A DNA stretch of 64,000 nt from Verrucomicrobiaceae bacterium. Its GTDB lineage: Bacteria > Verrucomicrobiota > Verrucomicrobiia > Verrucomicrobiales > Verrucomicrobiaceae. Below are positions 1 to 8,467 of the stretch, piece by piece; position 1 is the stretch's first letter; each line of letters starts with the position of its first letter. Location of the stretch: the NCBI GenBank assembly GCA_015075365.1, contig JABTUN010000001.1, forward strand, positions 2,170,001-2,234,000, given 5' to 3'. The notes under the pieces were generated by a model. That model searched no databases. It was not told the origin of the DNA and saw only the letters and a list, made by a program, of their open reading frames with translations. The position numbers and the translations under genes were made by a program.

Positions 1-324
1 CACCTCAATATACCGCATCAAATCGCCCGGCTGCGTCGCCATGGCGGCGATGGCCTTGCCCGCGTCGATCACACTGCCGCCGCCGATCGCCACCACGACA
101 TCGATTTCGGCCGTCAAAGCCCTTCCACGCTCCAAATCGGCCACGGTGGGCTCGCCACCCACGGAGACGCGTTTCGCCTTGGGAAGCACGGGGAAGCGAT
201 TCGGATCGCTTCCGGTCACGAGCAGCACGTTTTCGCCGAATCCGGCACAAATCGCCTCCAGTTCGGCCACCACGCCGCGTCCGAACACAATCCTTTGGGC
301 CGTGGCAAACTCGAAACGATTCAT
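1..324 (-). CDS. Iron-containing alcohol dehydrogenase, N-terminal part (cut by window edge)
   Basis: The visible 108 residues are the amino end of an iron-dependent alcohol dehydrogenase of the maleylacetate reductase/glycerol dehydrogenase superfamily. Near residue 81 the glycine-rich NAD-binding signature GGGSVIDAGKAIA is intact, and the start (MNRFEFATAQRIVFGRG) resembles the usual first strand of this family. The substrate cannot be told because the metal-binding C-terminal half lies outside the window. It is transcribed divergently from the following DUF1501 gene, with about 90 bases between the two starts. Family assignment is firm; function within the family is open. Confidence 0.85.
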   Translation of the reverse strand, partial: MNRFEFATAQRIVFGRGVVAELEAICAGFGENVLLVTGSDPNRFPVLPKAKRVSVGGEPTVADLERGRALTAEIDVVVAIGGGSVIDAGKAIAAMATQPGDLMRYIEV

Positions 325-415
325 GACGCCCTTTTGGTTCCGCCATCGGGCCAAATCAATCGAAAGAAGCCCGGTGGCGATGGAGCGGCACCCACAGGCC
401 CGTATTCGCCCGGTC

Positions 416-1810
416 ATGCTCTCCTTCACCAGCCCGGCCAGCAGTCCGTCACGCCTCCACCGGCGTGATTTTCTGCGCATTGGCGGCCTGGGGCTCGGCG
501 GGCTGGGTTTGAGCGATCTGATGGCTCTGGAGGCGGCCAGGAAAAGCCTCATCAAGGACAAGTCGGTCATCTTTCTCTTCATGCACGGCGGTCCTTCGCA
601 GTTCGAGACCTTTGACCCGAAGATGGACGCGCCTTCGGAGATCCGCAGCGTCACGGGTGAGATCAAGACCTCCATTCCGGGCATCACCTTCGGCGGCACG
701 TTTGAGCGTCTGGCCAGGCTGGCGGACAAGTTCAGCATCGTGCGCTCATTCGTCACGGGCGATTCGGTGCATGACATCAAGACCATCGTCGGCAAGGACA
801 CGCTGAAGGCCAATCTCGGCTCGCTCTACTCGCGCATCGCCGGTCCTTTGCGCAAAGGCAGCGCGATGCCGACCAATGTGGCGCTTTTCCCGCAGGCCGT
901 GGAGGCCAAGGCGGGGCCGGTGATCAAGCAGTTCGGCGATTTCACGTCCAGCGGCGAGCTGGGGGCCACTTTCCAGCCCTTCGTGCCCGGCACCGGCGCG
1001 GGCGCGCAGGCAGACATGACGTTGAAGCTGCCTCAGGCGCGTCTCGATGACCGGCGTGCGCTGCTGGGCTCCCTGGATCAATGGAAACGCGATCTGGACC
1101 GCGTCGAGGCGCTCGGCGGCATGTCGGAGTTTCAATCACTGGCCTTCGATGTGCTGCGGCGCGGCGTTTCGGACGCGTTTGACCTCTCAAAAGAGGACCC
1201 GCGCCTCATCGCCCGCTACGACACCGCTCCGCTGCTGCCCAAGGACCGCATCAGCACCGAGTGGCGCAACCGTGAGCACTATGCGGACAATGCCGCGACG
1301 CTTGGCAGGCTGCTGTTGCTCGCGCGCCGGCTGTGCGAGCGCGGCTGCGGTTTTGTCACTGTCACCACCAGCTTCGTGTGGGACATGCACGCGGACATCA
1401 ACAACGCCCCGGTGCGCACCGGCATGGATTATGTGGGACGGCCCTTCGATCACGCCGTCTCCGCGCTCATCGAGGACATCGAGGCGCGTGGTTTGAGCGA
1501 GAAAATCATGCTCGTGTGCTGCGGTGAGATGGGCCGCACGCCGAGGCTGAACGCCAAGGGCGGGCGCGACCACTGGGGCGGCCTGGCACCGCTCATGATC
1601 TACGGCGGCGGGCTGAAAATGGGCCGCGTCATCGGCCAGTCCGCCCGCCATGGCGGCGAGCCGTCCTCCCAGCCCGTCACCATTCCCGATCTTGTCTCCA
1701 CCATCATGCACACGCTCGTCGATGTGGCCGAGGCGCGCGTCACCGACGGCCTGCCGACGAACCTGCTCAACGTCCTTTCCCGTGGCGAGCCAATCCGTGG
1801 CCTCGTCTGA
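416..1810 (+). CDS. Tat-exported DUF1501 (sulfatase-like) protein
   Basis: 464 residues. The amino end carries a twin-arginine signal (RR at residues 16-17 in HRRDFLRIGGLGLGG), so it is probably folded in the cytoplasm and exported. Typical DUF1501 blocks follow: FMHGGPSQFETFDPK early, GEMGRTPRLN and GGRDHWGGLAPLMIYGGG late. DUF1501 proteins share the alkaline-phosphatase/sulfatase fold and are expanded in Planctomycetes and Verrucomicrobia, but their reaction is not established. They usually sit beside a DUF1549/DUF1553 cytochrome-like partner; none is present here. The ATG at 416 was chosen because the signal peptide begins just after it; an in-frame ATG at 380 is also possible. Confidence 0.9.
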   Translation: MLSFTSPASSPSRLHRRDFLRIGGLGLGGLGLSDLMALEAARKSLIKDKSVIFLFMHGGPSQFETFDPKMDAPSEIRSVTGEIKTSIPGITFGGTFERLARLADKFSIVRSFVTGDSVHDIKTIVGKDTLKANLGSLYSRIAGPLRKGSAMPTNVALFPQAVEAKAGPVIKQFGDFTSSGELGATFQPFVPGTGAGAQADMTLKLPQARLDDRRALLGSLDQWKRDLDRVEALGGMSEFQSLAFDVLRRGVSDAFDLSKEDPRLIARYDTAPLLPKDRISTEWRNREHYADNAATLGRLLLLARRLCERGCGFVTVTTSFVWDMHADINNAPVRTGMDYVGRPFDHAVSALIEDIEARGLSEKIMLVCCGEMGRTPRLNAKGGRDHWGGLAPLMIYGGGLKMGRVIGQSARHGGEPSSQPVTIPDLVSTIMHTLVDVAEARVTDGLPTNLLNVLSRGEPIRGLV

Positions 1811-1823
1811 TTTTTCCGCTCCC

Positions 1824-2354
1824 ATGAAGCTCCCCGCCTGCATTCTCAGCCTGTTGATCTCCACCCTCGCTGCCGCGGACAAGCCCACGCCGGTCACACG
1901 CACGTTTTACGTCTCCGGGGTCGAATGCGGGAGCTGCGTTTACATGGTGCAGCAGTCCATTGGCGAGGCCAAAGGCGTCGAGGACGTGACAGTCGTCCAG
2001 ATCATCGACAATTACGCCAACGTCACCTACGACCCCGCCGTGCTCAGCGAGCACCAGGTGGCGCAGGCCGTGCGCGAGGCCATTCCACTGCACGGCACGC
2101 CCTATCTGGCCACCCTGCGCATCCATGTGCCCGATTACTCAAAGCATGCATCCAAGATCACAGAGCTTTTCGCCCGATGGAAGTCCCAGGTCACTGCCGT
2201 GCCGTCTCTGGAGGTCAAAAACCAGCTCATCATTCATTTCGAGCCATTGAAGGCCGATGCAAAGAAGACAAGCCCCCAAGGCTGGACCTTTGCCGCCTTC
2301 AGTGAGGCGATGAAGCAACTCGGCATCACTTTCACGGTGGAGCAGGAGGGATGA
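1824..2354 (+). CDS. Exported heavy-metal-associated (HMA) domain protein
   Basis: 176 residues with a short hydrophobic signal peptide (about residues 1-18, ending in AAA). An HMA-like fold follows, with the metal-binding pair C35-x-x-C38 in SGVECGSCVYMV, as in mercury and copper chaperones (MerP, CopZ). The second half (from about residue 95) looks like a degenerate second ferredoxin-like domain without cysteines. An exported protein of this kind would bind Cu, Zn or Hg in the periplasm. It starts 13 bases after the DUF1501 stop, so the two may be co-transcribed. The metal and partner are unknown. Confidence 0.8.
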   Translation: MKLPACILSLLISTLAAADKPTPVTRTFYVSGVECGSCVYMVQQSIGEAKGVEDVTVVQIIDNYANVTYDPAVLSEHQVAQAVREAIPLHGTPYLATLRIHVPDYSKHASKITELFARWKSQVTAVPSLEVKNQLIIHFEPLKADAKKTSPQGWTFAAFSEAMKQLGITFTVEQEG

Positions 2355-2366
2355 GCGCAGCGCGGC

Positions 2367-3392
2367 TCACACCGGCCGCAGCACGCTTTTCACCACCTCG
2401 CCTTTGTGCATCTTCTCGAAGGCTTCGTGCCATTCGGTGATGGGCCAGATGCCGCCGATGATGGGTTTCACGTCAAACTGGCCGCTGCCGAGCAAGGCGA
2501 TCACGCGCTCCCAGATGGGCCAGTTGTGGCTGAAGCTGCCTTGCAGCGTGATGTTCTTCTGCACGAGCGGGTCAATGTTGAAGCCGAGCGGCTGCGGCCC
2601 CCAGCCGACTTTGGAAATCCAGCCCGCGGGGCGCACGAGGTCGAGCGCGATCTTGAGCGTGATGCTCGCGCCCGCGGCGTCGATCACGCCATCGCAGCCC
2701 AGGCCGTCGCGTTCCAGTGCCCAAGGCTTCGCATCGCCGATGATGACGGTGCAGCCGTATTTTTTCGCGATCTCCAGACGGTGCGCGTCTTGCGGCAGGC
2801 CCACGATGGCCACGTCCGCTCCGCAGAGCCTGGCCATGGCCGCGCAGAGGATGCCGATGGTACCCGGGCCGAGCACGATGACGCGGTCGCCGGGCTCGAT
2901 GCGGGCGTTTTTGACGACGGCGTTGTAGGCGACGCAGCAGGGCTCGGTCAGGCAGGCCTGCTCAAAGGGGAGCTGGTCCGGCACATGGTGCAGGATGCGT
3001 GAGGGAACGCGCACATACTTCGTCATCGCGCCGTTCACGCCGTAGCCGAAGCCTTTGCGGGTGCTGTCGAGGTTGTACAGCCCGCGCCGGGTCATCGGGT
3101 TGTTCTTGGAGATGATGGCGGCGGTCTCGGAGACCACGCGGTCGCCCTCCTTCCAGCCCTCGACGTCCTTGCCGACCTCGACAATCCGTCCACCGAACTC
3201 ATGCCCGAGCACGACGGGGTAATTCACCGGCCAGGAGTGGTCCGCAGTCCACTGATGCAGATCGGAGCCGCAAACACCGACATGGGCGACCTCCAGCAGC
3301 ACGTCCTCCGCGCCAATGGAGGGCGTTTCGACCTCGCGGATTTCGACGGAGCCCTTTTCGGGGGCGTAATTGACGACGGCGGCGTGTTTCAT
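2367..3392 (-). CDS. Zinc-type alcohol/sugar dehydrogenase (MDR family)
   Basis: 341 residues of the medium-chain dehydrogenase/reductase family, nearest in style to sorbitol, threonine and glucose dehydrogenases. Catalytic zinc ligands are present (CGSDLHQW, then GHEFGG), and the NAD(P)-binding stretch is VIVLGPGTIGILCA. The structural-zinc loop, normally with four cysteines before a YNLC/GFGYGVNGA region, has none here (ETAAIISKNNPMTRRGLYNL). The enzyme therefore probably binds one zinc only, which some family members tolerate. Convergent with the upstream HMA gene. The substrate is probably a polyol or sugar but cannot be read from sequence. Confidence 0.88.
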   Translation of the reverse strand: MKHAAVVNYAPEKGSVEIREVETPSIGAEDVLLEVAHVGVCGSDLHQWTADHSWPVNYPVVLGHEFGGRIVEVGKDVEGWKEGDRVVSETAAIISKNNPMTRRGLYNLDSTRKGFGYGVNGAMTKYVRVPSRILHHVPDQLPFEQACLTEPCCVAYNAVVKNARIEPGDRVIVLGPGTIGILCAAMARLCGADVAIVGLPQDAHRLEIAKKYGCTVIIGDAKPWALERDGLGCDGVIDAAGASITLKIALDLVRPAGWISKVGWGPQPLGFNIDPLVQKNITLQGSFSHNWPIWERVIALLGSGQFDVKPIIGGIWPITEWHEAFEKMHKGEVVKSVLRPV

Positions 3393-3396
3393 GGCT

Positions 3397-3425
3397 GGGA
3401 AAGGGCGGATGATACGCCGTTTCCC
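3397..3425. promoter_or_regulatory. Imperfect inverted repeat in the adh/nuoI divergent region
   Basis: An 11-base arm, GGGAAAGGGCG, is followed by a 7-base loop and CGCCGTTTCCC, giving a stem with one mismatch. It lies 5 bases upstream of the dehydrogenase start on the minus strand, so it would be in that gene's 5' leader or act as an operator. No regulator gene is adjacent. Only the symmetry is observed; the role is a guess. Confidence 0.3.
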
Positions 3426-3584
3426 GGCCGCTCCACGACAAAGAGTGTGCGATTTACGACGCGGACGCCCTCGTGGATGCCGGAGCCGCCTTTTCCGAAC
3501 TTTGCGTTTGCCCGCGCGCGCTGGACCCCGATAATCCGGCCCCGAAACCCCTCTCTGCGGCCCCCTCCGCACCGCTTTTCCCCC

Positions 3585-4130
3585 ATGGCCACCATCGTCG
3601 TTCAACGCCCCAAGCTCGCCTGGCACGAGCGCTGGTTCCTTTCCACGCTCGCCAAAGGCCTCAAGATCACCCTTTCCCATGGATTGAAGACCTTTCTCCA
3701 GATCGTCGGCAAGAAGCCGAAGGTCACGATGGAGTATCCGGAGCAGAAGTGGGACGACCATCTGCCGGAGTACTACCGCGGCGCGCCCGCCCTGGTCACG
3801 GATGAGCACGGCCGCGAGCGCTGCGTGAGCTGCCAGCTCTGCGAGTTTATCTGCCCGCCGAAGGCGATCAAAATCATCCCTGGCGAGATCCCGTCAGATG
3901 ACCCGTGGGCAAAGGTGGAAAAGCGGCCCAAGGAATTCGAGATCGACATGATCCGCTGCATCTACTGTGGCATGTGTGAGGAGGTCTGCCCTGAGCAGGC
4001 CATCTTTCTGCGCAAGGACTACGCCATCACCGGGCTCAGCCGGAAGGAAATGGTCCACGACAAGAAGCGTCTCTATGAGATCGGCGGCGTGCGCACGGGC
4101 CTCGTGAACAAGTGGAACGAGCTGAAGTAG
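3585..4130 (+). CDS. nuoI: NADH-quinone oxidoreductase subunit I (two 4Fe-4S ferredoxin subunit)
   Basis: 181 residues. Two complete 4Fe-4S motifs are present: C80-x2-C83-x2-C86-x3-C90 and C125-x2-C128-x2-C131-x3-C135. The amino-terminal part (GLKITLSHGLKTFLQ, then VTMEYPEQKW) matches NuoI rather than a plain ferredoxin. NuoI carries clusters N6a and N6b, which pass electrons from the NADH arm towards quinone in complex I. No other nuo gene is in the window, so this copy is detached from an operon. ATG 3585 gives the normal NuoI length. It could serve complex I assembled from genes elsewhere or be a spare paralogue. Confidence 0.9.
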   Translation: MATIVVQRPKLAWHERWFLSTLAKGLKITLSHGLKTFLQIVGKKPKVTMEYPEQKWDDHLPEYYRGAPALVTDEHGRERCVSCQLCEFICPPKAIKIIPGEIPSDDPWAKVEKRPKEFEIDMIRCIYCGMCEEVCPEQAIFLRKDYAITGLSRKEMVHDKKRLYEIGGVRTGLVNKWNELK

Positions 4131-4142
4131 CCGCGCACGGCC

Positions 4143-4832
4143 TCAGCCGCCGGGCACGGTCATCGGCCGCCCGTTGTCTTTGGGCCCCAGCTTGATGAAA
4201 AACGGCACAGCTCGCCGCGCCCAGGCATCCGCGTCTGGGAAATCACCCGCGCTGCCGCCAAAGGTGCTGCGCAGCATGTCGGTGTCGATGATGCCGGGAT
4301 TCATCGGGATCACAGCCACTTTTCCACCCGTGTCCTGCGCCGTGGCCATGCTCAGGCCTTCAATGGCGTATTTGGTGGCGCAGTAGGGCGCCACATCCGC
4401 GGCAGTGCAGCGTCCCCAGCCGGAGGAGAAGTTCACGATCACGCCGCTGCCACGTTTCAGCATCGCGGGAAGCAGATGGCGCATCACCGCGGCCGGACCC
4501 TTGATGTTGATGTCGATGATGCGGCTGAAATCCTCCGCGCTTGTCTCCCACAGGGGCGCGTTGGGGTTGATGATGGCCGCGTTGTTCAGCACGAGGTCCG
4601 GCGGGCCGGATTTCGCCAAAATGGCCGCGCAAAACGCCGCCACGTCATCCTCGTGCGACACATCGCACACATCGAAAAAATGCGGCGCGGGCCATTTCCG
4701 GCCCAGTTCGGCGATTTGCGCCCCGGTTCGCCCGCAGCCGGCGACTTGCCATCCAGCCTCGATGAATCGCGGAATCATGGCGCGGCCGAGGCCGCGCGTG
4801 CAGCCGGTGATGACGACAGTTTTGGGTTTCAT
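4143..4832 (-). CDS. Short-chain dehydrogenase/reductase (SDR)
   Basis: 229 residues with the classical SDR layout: cofactor motif TGCTRGLGRAM near the start, structural NNAAI, catalytic serine region NFSSGWG, and the catalytic pair Y-x3-K in YCATKYAIEG. The C-terminus contains GIIDTDML, the usual post-catalytic loop. It reduces or oxidises a hydroxyl or carbonyl group with NAD(P)H; the substrate is not evident. It is convergent with nuoI (12 bases between stops) and divergent from the symporter gene. Confidence 0.88.
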   Translation of the reverse strand: MKPKTVVITGCTRGLGRAMIPRFIEAGWQVAGCGRTGAQIAELGRKWPAPHFFDVCDVSHEDDVAAFCAAILAKSGPPDLVLNNAAIINPNAPLWETSAEDFSRIIDINIKGPAAVMRHLLPAMLKRGSGVIVNFSSGWGRCTAADVAPYCATKYAIEGLSMATAQDTGGKVAVIPMNPGIIDTDMLRSTFGGSAGDFPDADAWARRAVPFFIKLGPKDNGRPMTVPGG

Positions 4833-4965
4833 GAGGGGAAAATGAGGCGGACAGGCACAGGTTCAATCAACTCTTCCGTGGCCAGAGGCGTGCCGCAGGA
4901 CTCATCAAAATAGGCGAGGTTTTTTTGGCTTCCCGCGCGGCGCGTTCTCCGCTAGAAGACCCTCC

Positions 4966-6315
4966 ATGTCATCCGATGCGCCTGCCGCCTCCCAGTCATC
5001 TCACGGCCACCATCACTGGCCCATCGTCATCGCCCTGGCCGCCGGTGTGATCGCTGGAATGATCCTGCAAACATTCGCACATCCAGCGGCGGGAGACGCG
5101 CCCGCCTGGGTGGGCTCGGTCATCGAGTTCTGCCGCTTTTGCTCGGATCTGTTTCTGCGCGCGTTGAAGATGGTCATCGTGCCGCTCGTCGTTGCCAGCA
5201 TCATCAGCGGGATCGCAGGATTGAAATCACTGGAGGGTTTCGCGCGCATGGGCCTGAAAACCTGGGCCTACTACCTGCTAGGCAGCTTGACGGCGGTGTG
5301 CGTGGGCCTTTTTATGGTCAACAGCTTGAAGCCTGGCCTCGGCCCGGATGGGAAACCCAATCCCACGCTCAAGGCGGCCATGGACGCCGCCCTCCAGAGC
5401 GAAAACGCCAGCGAGATTGGCGAGGTGATGAAAAACGCGGGGCAAGGAGCCAGCTCCCTGGTGGACATCATCCACCGCGCCATTCCCACCAATGTCATTG
5501 AGGCCTGTGCCAAAGGAGACCTGCTGGCGATCATCTTTTTCAGCATCCTCTTCGCCGTGGCGATGGTCCTGGTGCCCGGCGGCCCGCCTGCTGCGCTGCG
5601 GGATGTCTTCAACCAGCTGGCGGATGTGATGACGCTCATCACGACCTGGGTGATGAAGTTCACTCCCGTGGCCGTTTTCTGCCTCGTCATTCCCGCCATC
5701 GCGGAGGTGGGCGTGGGTGTGCTGCACAACCTCGTGCCCTATGTGCTGACCGTCGTGGGCGCGCTGCTGCTGCACACCCTGGTGGTCCTGCCCGTCGGGA
5801 TGAAGCTGGCCGGCATCTCCCCGCTGCGCCATTTCAGAAACATGAGTGATTCCCTGCTCATGTCCTTCTCCACCGCCTCGTCCACCGCCACGATCCCTGT
5901 GACGATGCGCTGCATCCGGGAGGAGGCCGGTGTCAGCGAACGCGTGGCCTCCTTTGTCATCCCGTTGGGTGCCACGGTGAACATGAACGGCACCGCTCTC
6001 TATGAATGCGTCGTCGTGGTCTTCGCCGCGCAGGTGCTGGGCATTGACCTCAGCGTCTCGCAGCAGTTCATCGTGGTTTTGCTGGCCCTTGTGAGCAGCA
6101 TCGGTGTGGCTGGCATCCCGGCGGCCAGCCTGGTGGCCATCATCATCATCATGCAAAACGCCGGCTTCAGCGAGGACGCCATCAAGGCATCCTTGGGCCT
6201 CATTCTGACCATTGACCGCCCGCTCGACATGGCGCGCACGACGGTGAATGTCTTTGGCGACACCGTGGGCGCGGTGATCATCGCCAAATCCGAGGGGGAA
6301 ACGGTTGGCTCATGA
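4966..6315 (+). CDS. Dicarboxylate/amino acid:cation symporter (DAACS family)
   Basis: 449 residues of the GltP/DctA glutamate-transporter fold. The serine-rich hairpin MSFSTASSTATIPVTM and the cation-binding NMNGTALYE (family NMDG) are both present. IDRPLDMARTTVNVFGD is the TM8 substrate-binding block, with its Asp and Arg. About eight membrane spans and two re-entrant loops are expected. It imports C4-dicarboxylates or acidic amino acids with Na+ or H+. Its stop overlaps the next start by 4 bases, so the DNA glycosylase below is translationally coupled, an odd functional pairing. Confidence 0.93.
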   Translation: MSSDAPAASQSSHGHHHWPIVIALAAGVIAGMILQTFAHPAAGDAPAWVGSVIEFCRFCSDLFLRALKMVIVPLVVASIISGIAGLKSLEGFARMGLKTWAYYLLGSLTAVCVGLFMVNSLKPGLGPDGKPNPTLKAAMDAALQSENASEIGEVMKNAGQGASSLVDIIHRAIPTNVIEACAKGDLLAIIFFSILFAVAMVLVPGGPPAALRDVFNQLADVMTLITTWVMKFTPVAVFCLVIPAIAEVGVGVLHNLVPYVLTVVGALLLHTLVVLPVGMKLAGISPLRHFRNMSDSLLMSFSTASSTATIPVTMRCIREEAGVSERVASFVIPLGATVNMNGTALYECVVVVFAAQVLGIDLSVSQQFIVVLLALVSSIGVAGIPAASLVAIIIIMQNAGFSEDAIKASLGLILTIDRPLDMARTTVNVFGDTVGAVIIAKSEGETVGS

Positions 6316-6926
6316 TCCATGCCGAAGCCGAGGCCTTTCTGTCCCGCCGGTGTCCGGTCATGCGCCGGCTCATCCGCGCGCACGGCCCCTGCGCGCTCGT
6401 GCCGCGCAAGCGCTCCCCCTACGAGGCGCTCATCAGCGCCGTGGCACATCAGCAACTGCACGCCAATGCCGCGGAGGCCATCCTGCGCCGTTTCAAGGCG
6501 CTGTGGCCGGGCACGCGCTTTCCGAGGCCCGCCCAGGTGCTCGACGCGCCGGACGAGGCGCTGCGCTCCTGCGGCCTGTCCGCCGCGAAAATGCTTGCCA
6601 TCCGGGACATCGCCGCGAAGACGCAATCCGGCCTCATTCCCCCGCGTGCGGCAGCCCTGAGGCTTGAGGACGAGGAATTGATCCAACGCCTCGTCGAGGT
6701 GCGTGGCGTCGGTCGCTGGACCGTCGAGATGCTGCTCATTTTCACGCTCGGGCGCCCGGATGTGTTTCCCAGCGACGACTTTGGCGTGCGCAACGGCTGG
6801 CGTGTCGTGAAACACCTCGACGACCTTCCCAGGCCCGGGGAACTGCGGCAGCATGCGGAGCGCTGGGCGCCGCACCGCACCCTCGCCGCCTGGTATCTCT
6901 GGCGCGCGGCGGACGCGGCAAAGTGA
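6312..6926 (+). CDS. DNA-3-methyladenine glycosylase, AlkA-type (HhH-GPD)
   Basis: 204 residues. The helix-hairpin-helix is LVEVRGVGRWTVEMLLIF, and the catalytic aspartate lies in the following FPSDDFGVRNG, as in AlkA and Mag. SAVAHQQLHANAAEAILRR is the usual first helical bundle. The protein removes alkylated purines from DNA in base-excision repair. It lacks the extra N-terminal TBP-like domain of E. coli AlkA, giving the short form common in many phyla. Coupled to the symporter by a 4-base overlap. Confidence 0.9.
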   Translation: MIHAEAEAFLSRRCPVMRRLIRAHGPCALVPRKRSPYEALISAVAHQQLHANAAEAILRRFKALWPGTRFPRPAQVLDAPDEALRSCGLSAAKMLAIRDIAAKTQSGLIPPRAAALRLEDEELIQRLVEVRGVGRWTVEMLLIFTLGRPDVFPSDDFGVRNGWRVVKHLDDLPRPGELRQHAERWAPHRTLAAWYLWRAADAAK

Positions 6927-6969
6927 TTCGCCGTTGCCGCCATGCCTTCTCCGCCCAACCTGCGCCCGC

Positions 6970-7266
6970 ATGATCCGCCACACCGTCACCTTCCGTCTCA
7001 AGCACACCCCGGGCTCCGATGCCGAGAAAGATTTCCTTCGCGCCGCCCGCGCCCTCGCCTCCATCCCGGACGTGAAAAACTTCGAGTGCCTGCGCCAGAC
7101 GAGCCCGAAAAACAGCTTCACCTTCGGCCTGTCGATGGAGTTTGACGACGCGGCTGCCTACGCGCGCTACAACGAGCATCCGGACCACACCGCCTTTGTC
7201 CAGCAGCGCTGGCTTCCAGAGGTGGAGGAGTTTATGGAGCTCGACTATGTGCCGCACGCGGCGTGA
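6970..7266 (+). CDS. Dabb (stress-responsive A/B barrel) domain protein
   Basis: 98 residues forming a single Dabb ferredoxin-like domain: MIRHTVTFRLKHTPG at the start, a central FGLSMEFDDAAAYARYNEHP, then HTAFVQQRW. Such proteins dimerise into a beta-barrel; some are stress-induced, others are cyclases or monooxygenase-like. No catalytic residue can be assigned. It follows the glycosylase in the same direction after about 40 bases and may share its transcript. Confidence 0.82.
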   Translation: MIRHTVTFRLKHTPGSDAEKDFLRAARALASIPDVKNFECLRQTSPKNSFTFGLSMEFDDAAAYARYNEHPDHTAFVQQRWLPEVEEFMELDYVPHAA

Positions 7267-7269
7267 GCG

Positions 7270-8385
7270 TCATACATTGAAGCGCCACTCCACCACGTCG
7301 CCGTCACGCATGACGTACTCCTTGCCTTCGATGCGCAGCTTGCCCTTTTCACGGCATTTCGCGTGGGAGCCCAGCTCGACCAGGTCGTTGAAATGGACGA
7401 TTTCACCCGCGATGAACCCGCGTTCGAAGTCACCATGAATCACCCCGGCGGCCTGCGGGGCCTTCATGCCCTTCGTGATTGTCCATGCGCGCGTCTCCTT
7501 CTCCCCAGTGGTCAGGTAGGTCTGCAAGCCGAGGAGATCATACACGCCTTTGATCAGGCGTGACACACCGCTGTCCGTAACGCCGATGTCAGCGAGGTAG
7601 GCCTTCGCGTCCTCGTCGCTCAAGTCGATCAATTCGCTCTCGATCGCGGCGCTGACGACCACGGCGGCCGCCTCGTGCGCATGCTTGACGTATTCGCGCA
7701 CCTTGCCCACGAAGGGATGGTTGTCCGGGTCCTTCGAGGCGGAGGCGAGGTCGCTTTCCGCGACGTTGCAGGCAAAGATGCAGGGCTTCGAGGTCAGCAG
7801 GAAGAAGGACTTGAGCAGCTTCCGCTCGTCGTCGCCCAGTTCGAGCGTCACGGCGGGCTTTCCGGCGTCGAAATGCGGGATCAGCTTCTCGCAGAGGGCG
7901 ATCTCGGCCTTCGCCTCCTTGTCGCCGCTTTTGGCTTTTTTCTCGTTCTTCTCCTTGCGGCGCTGCACGGCATCCATGTCGGACAGGATGAGCTCCGTGT
8001 TGATGATCTCAATGTCGGCCACAGGATTGATGCTGCCGCTTACGTGCGTGATGTCGCCGTTCTCAAAGCAGCGCACGACATGCACGATGGCATCCACCTC
8101 GCGGATGTGGCTGAGGAATTTATTGCCGAGCCCCTCTCCCTGGCTCGCACCCTTCACCAGGCCGGCGATATCGACGAACTCGATGGCTGCGGGCACGAGT
8201 TTTTGCGAACCGGAGAGCTTGGAGAGCACGGCAAGGCGCTCGTCCGGCACGGTGACGACGCCGGTGTTCGGCTCGATGGTGCAGAAAGGGTAGTTTGCCG
8301 CCTCCGCCTTGCGGGTGCGGGTGACAGCATTGAAAAGGGTGGATTTGCCAACGTTCGGAAGGCCTACGATACCGGCTCGGAGCAT
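7270..8385 (-). CDS. ychF: Obg-family ATPase YchF/OLA1
   Basis: 371 residues. The P-loop GLPNVGKS (residues 7-14), switch region NYPFCTIEPN, and DIAGLVKGAS (G3) are canonical. A coiled-coil arm sits in the middle (RRKEKNEKKAKSGDKEAKAE), and a C-terminal TGS domain ends in EYVMRDGDVVEWRFNV. YchF binds ATP in preference to GTP, associates with ribosomes and is involved in translation and oxidative stress responses. Length and domain order are standard. Convergent with the Dabb gene (3 bases between stops). Confidence 0.97.
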   Translation of the reverse strand: MLRAGIVGLPNVGKSTLFNAVTRTRKAEAANYPFCTIEPNTGVVTVPDERLAVLSKLSGSQKLVPAAIEFVDIAGLVKGASQGEGLGNKFLSHIREVDAIVHVVRCFENGDITHVSGSINPVADIEIINTELILSDMDAVQRRKEKNEKKAKSGDKEAKAEIALCEKLIPHFDAGKPAVTLELGDDERKLLKSFFLLTSKPCIFACNVAESDLASASKDPDNHPFVGKVREYVKHAHEAAAVVVSAAIESELIDLSDEDAKAYLADIGVTDSGVSRLIKGVYDLLGLQTYLTTGEKETRAWTITKGMKAPQAAGVIHGDFERGFIAGEIVHFNDLVELGSHAKCREKGKLRIEGKEYVMRDGDVVEWRFNV

Positions 8386-8467
8386 AAGGGCGGCGAGAGT
8401 AGGGCGGTTTGCGCGATGAGCAAGGACGGCTCGCGGTGTTTGTTCAAACCGGCGGGCGGAAAGCCGT

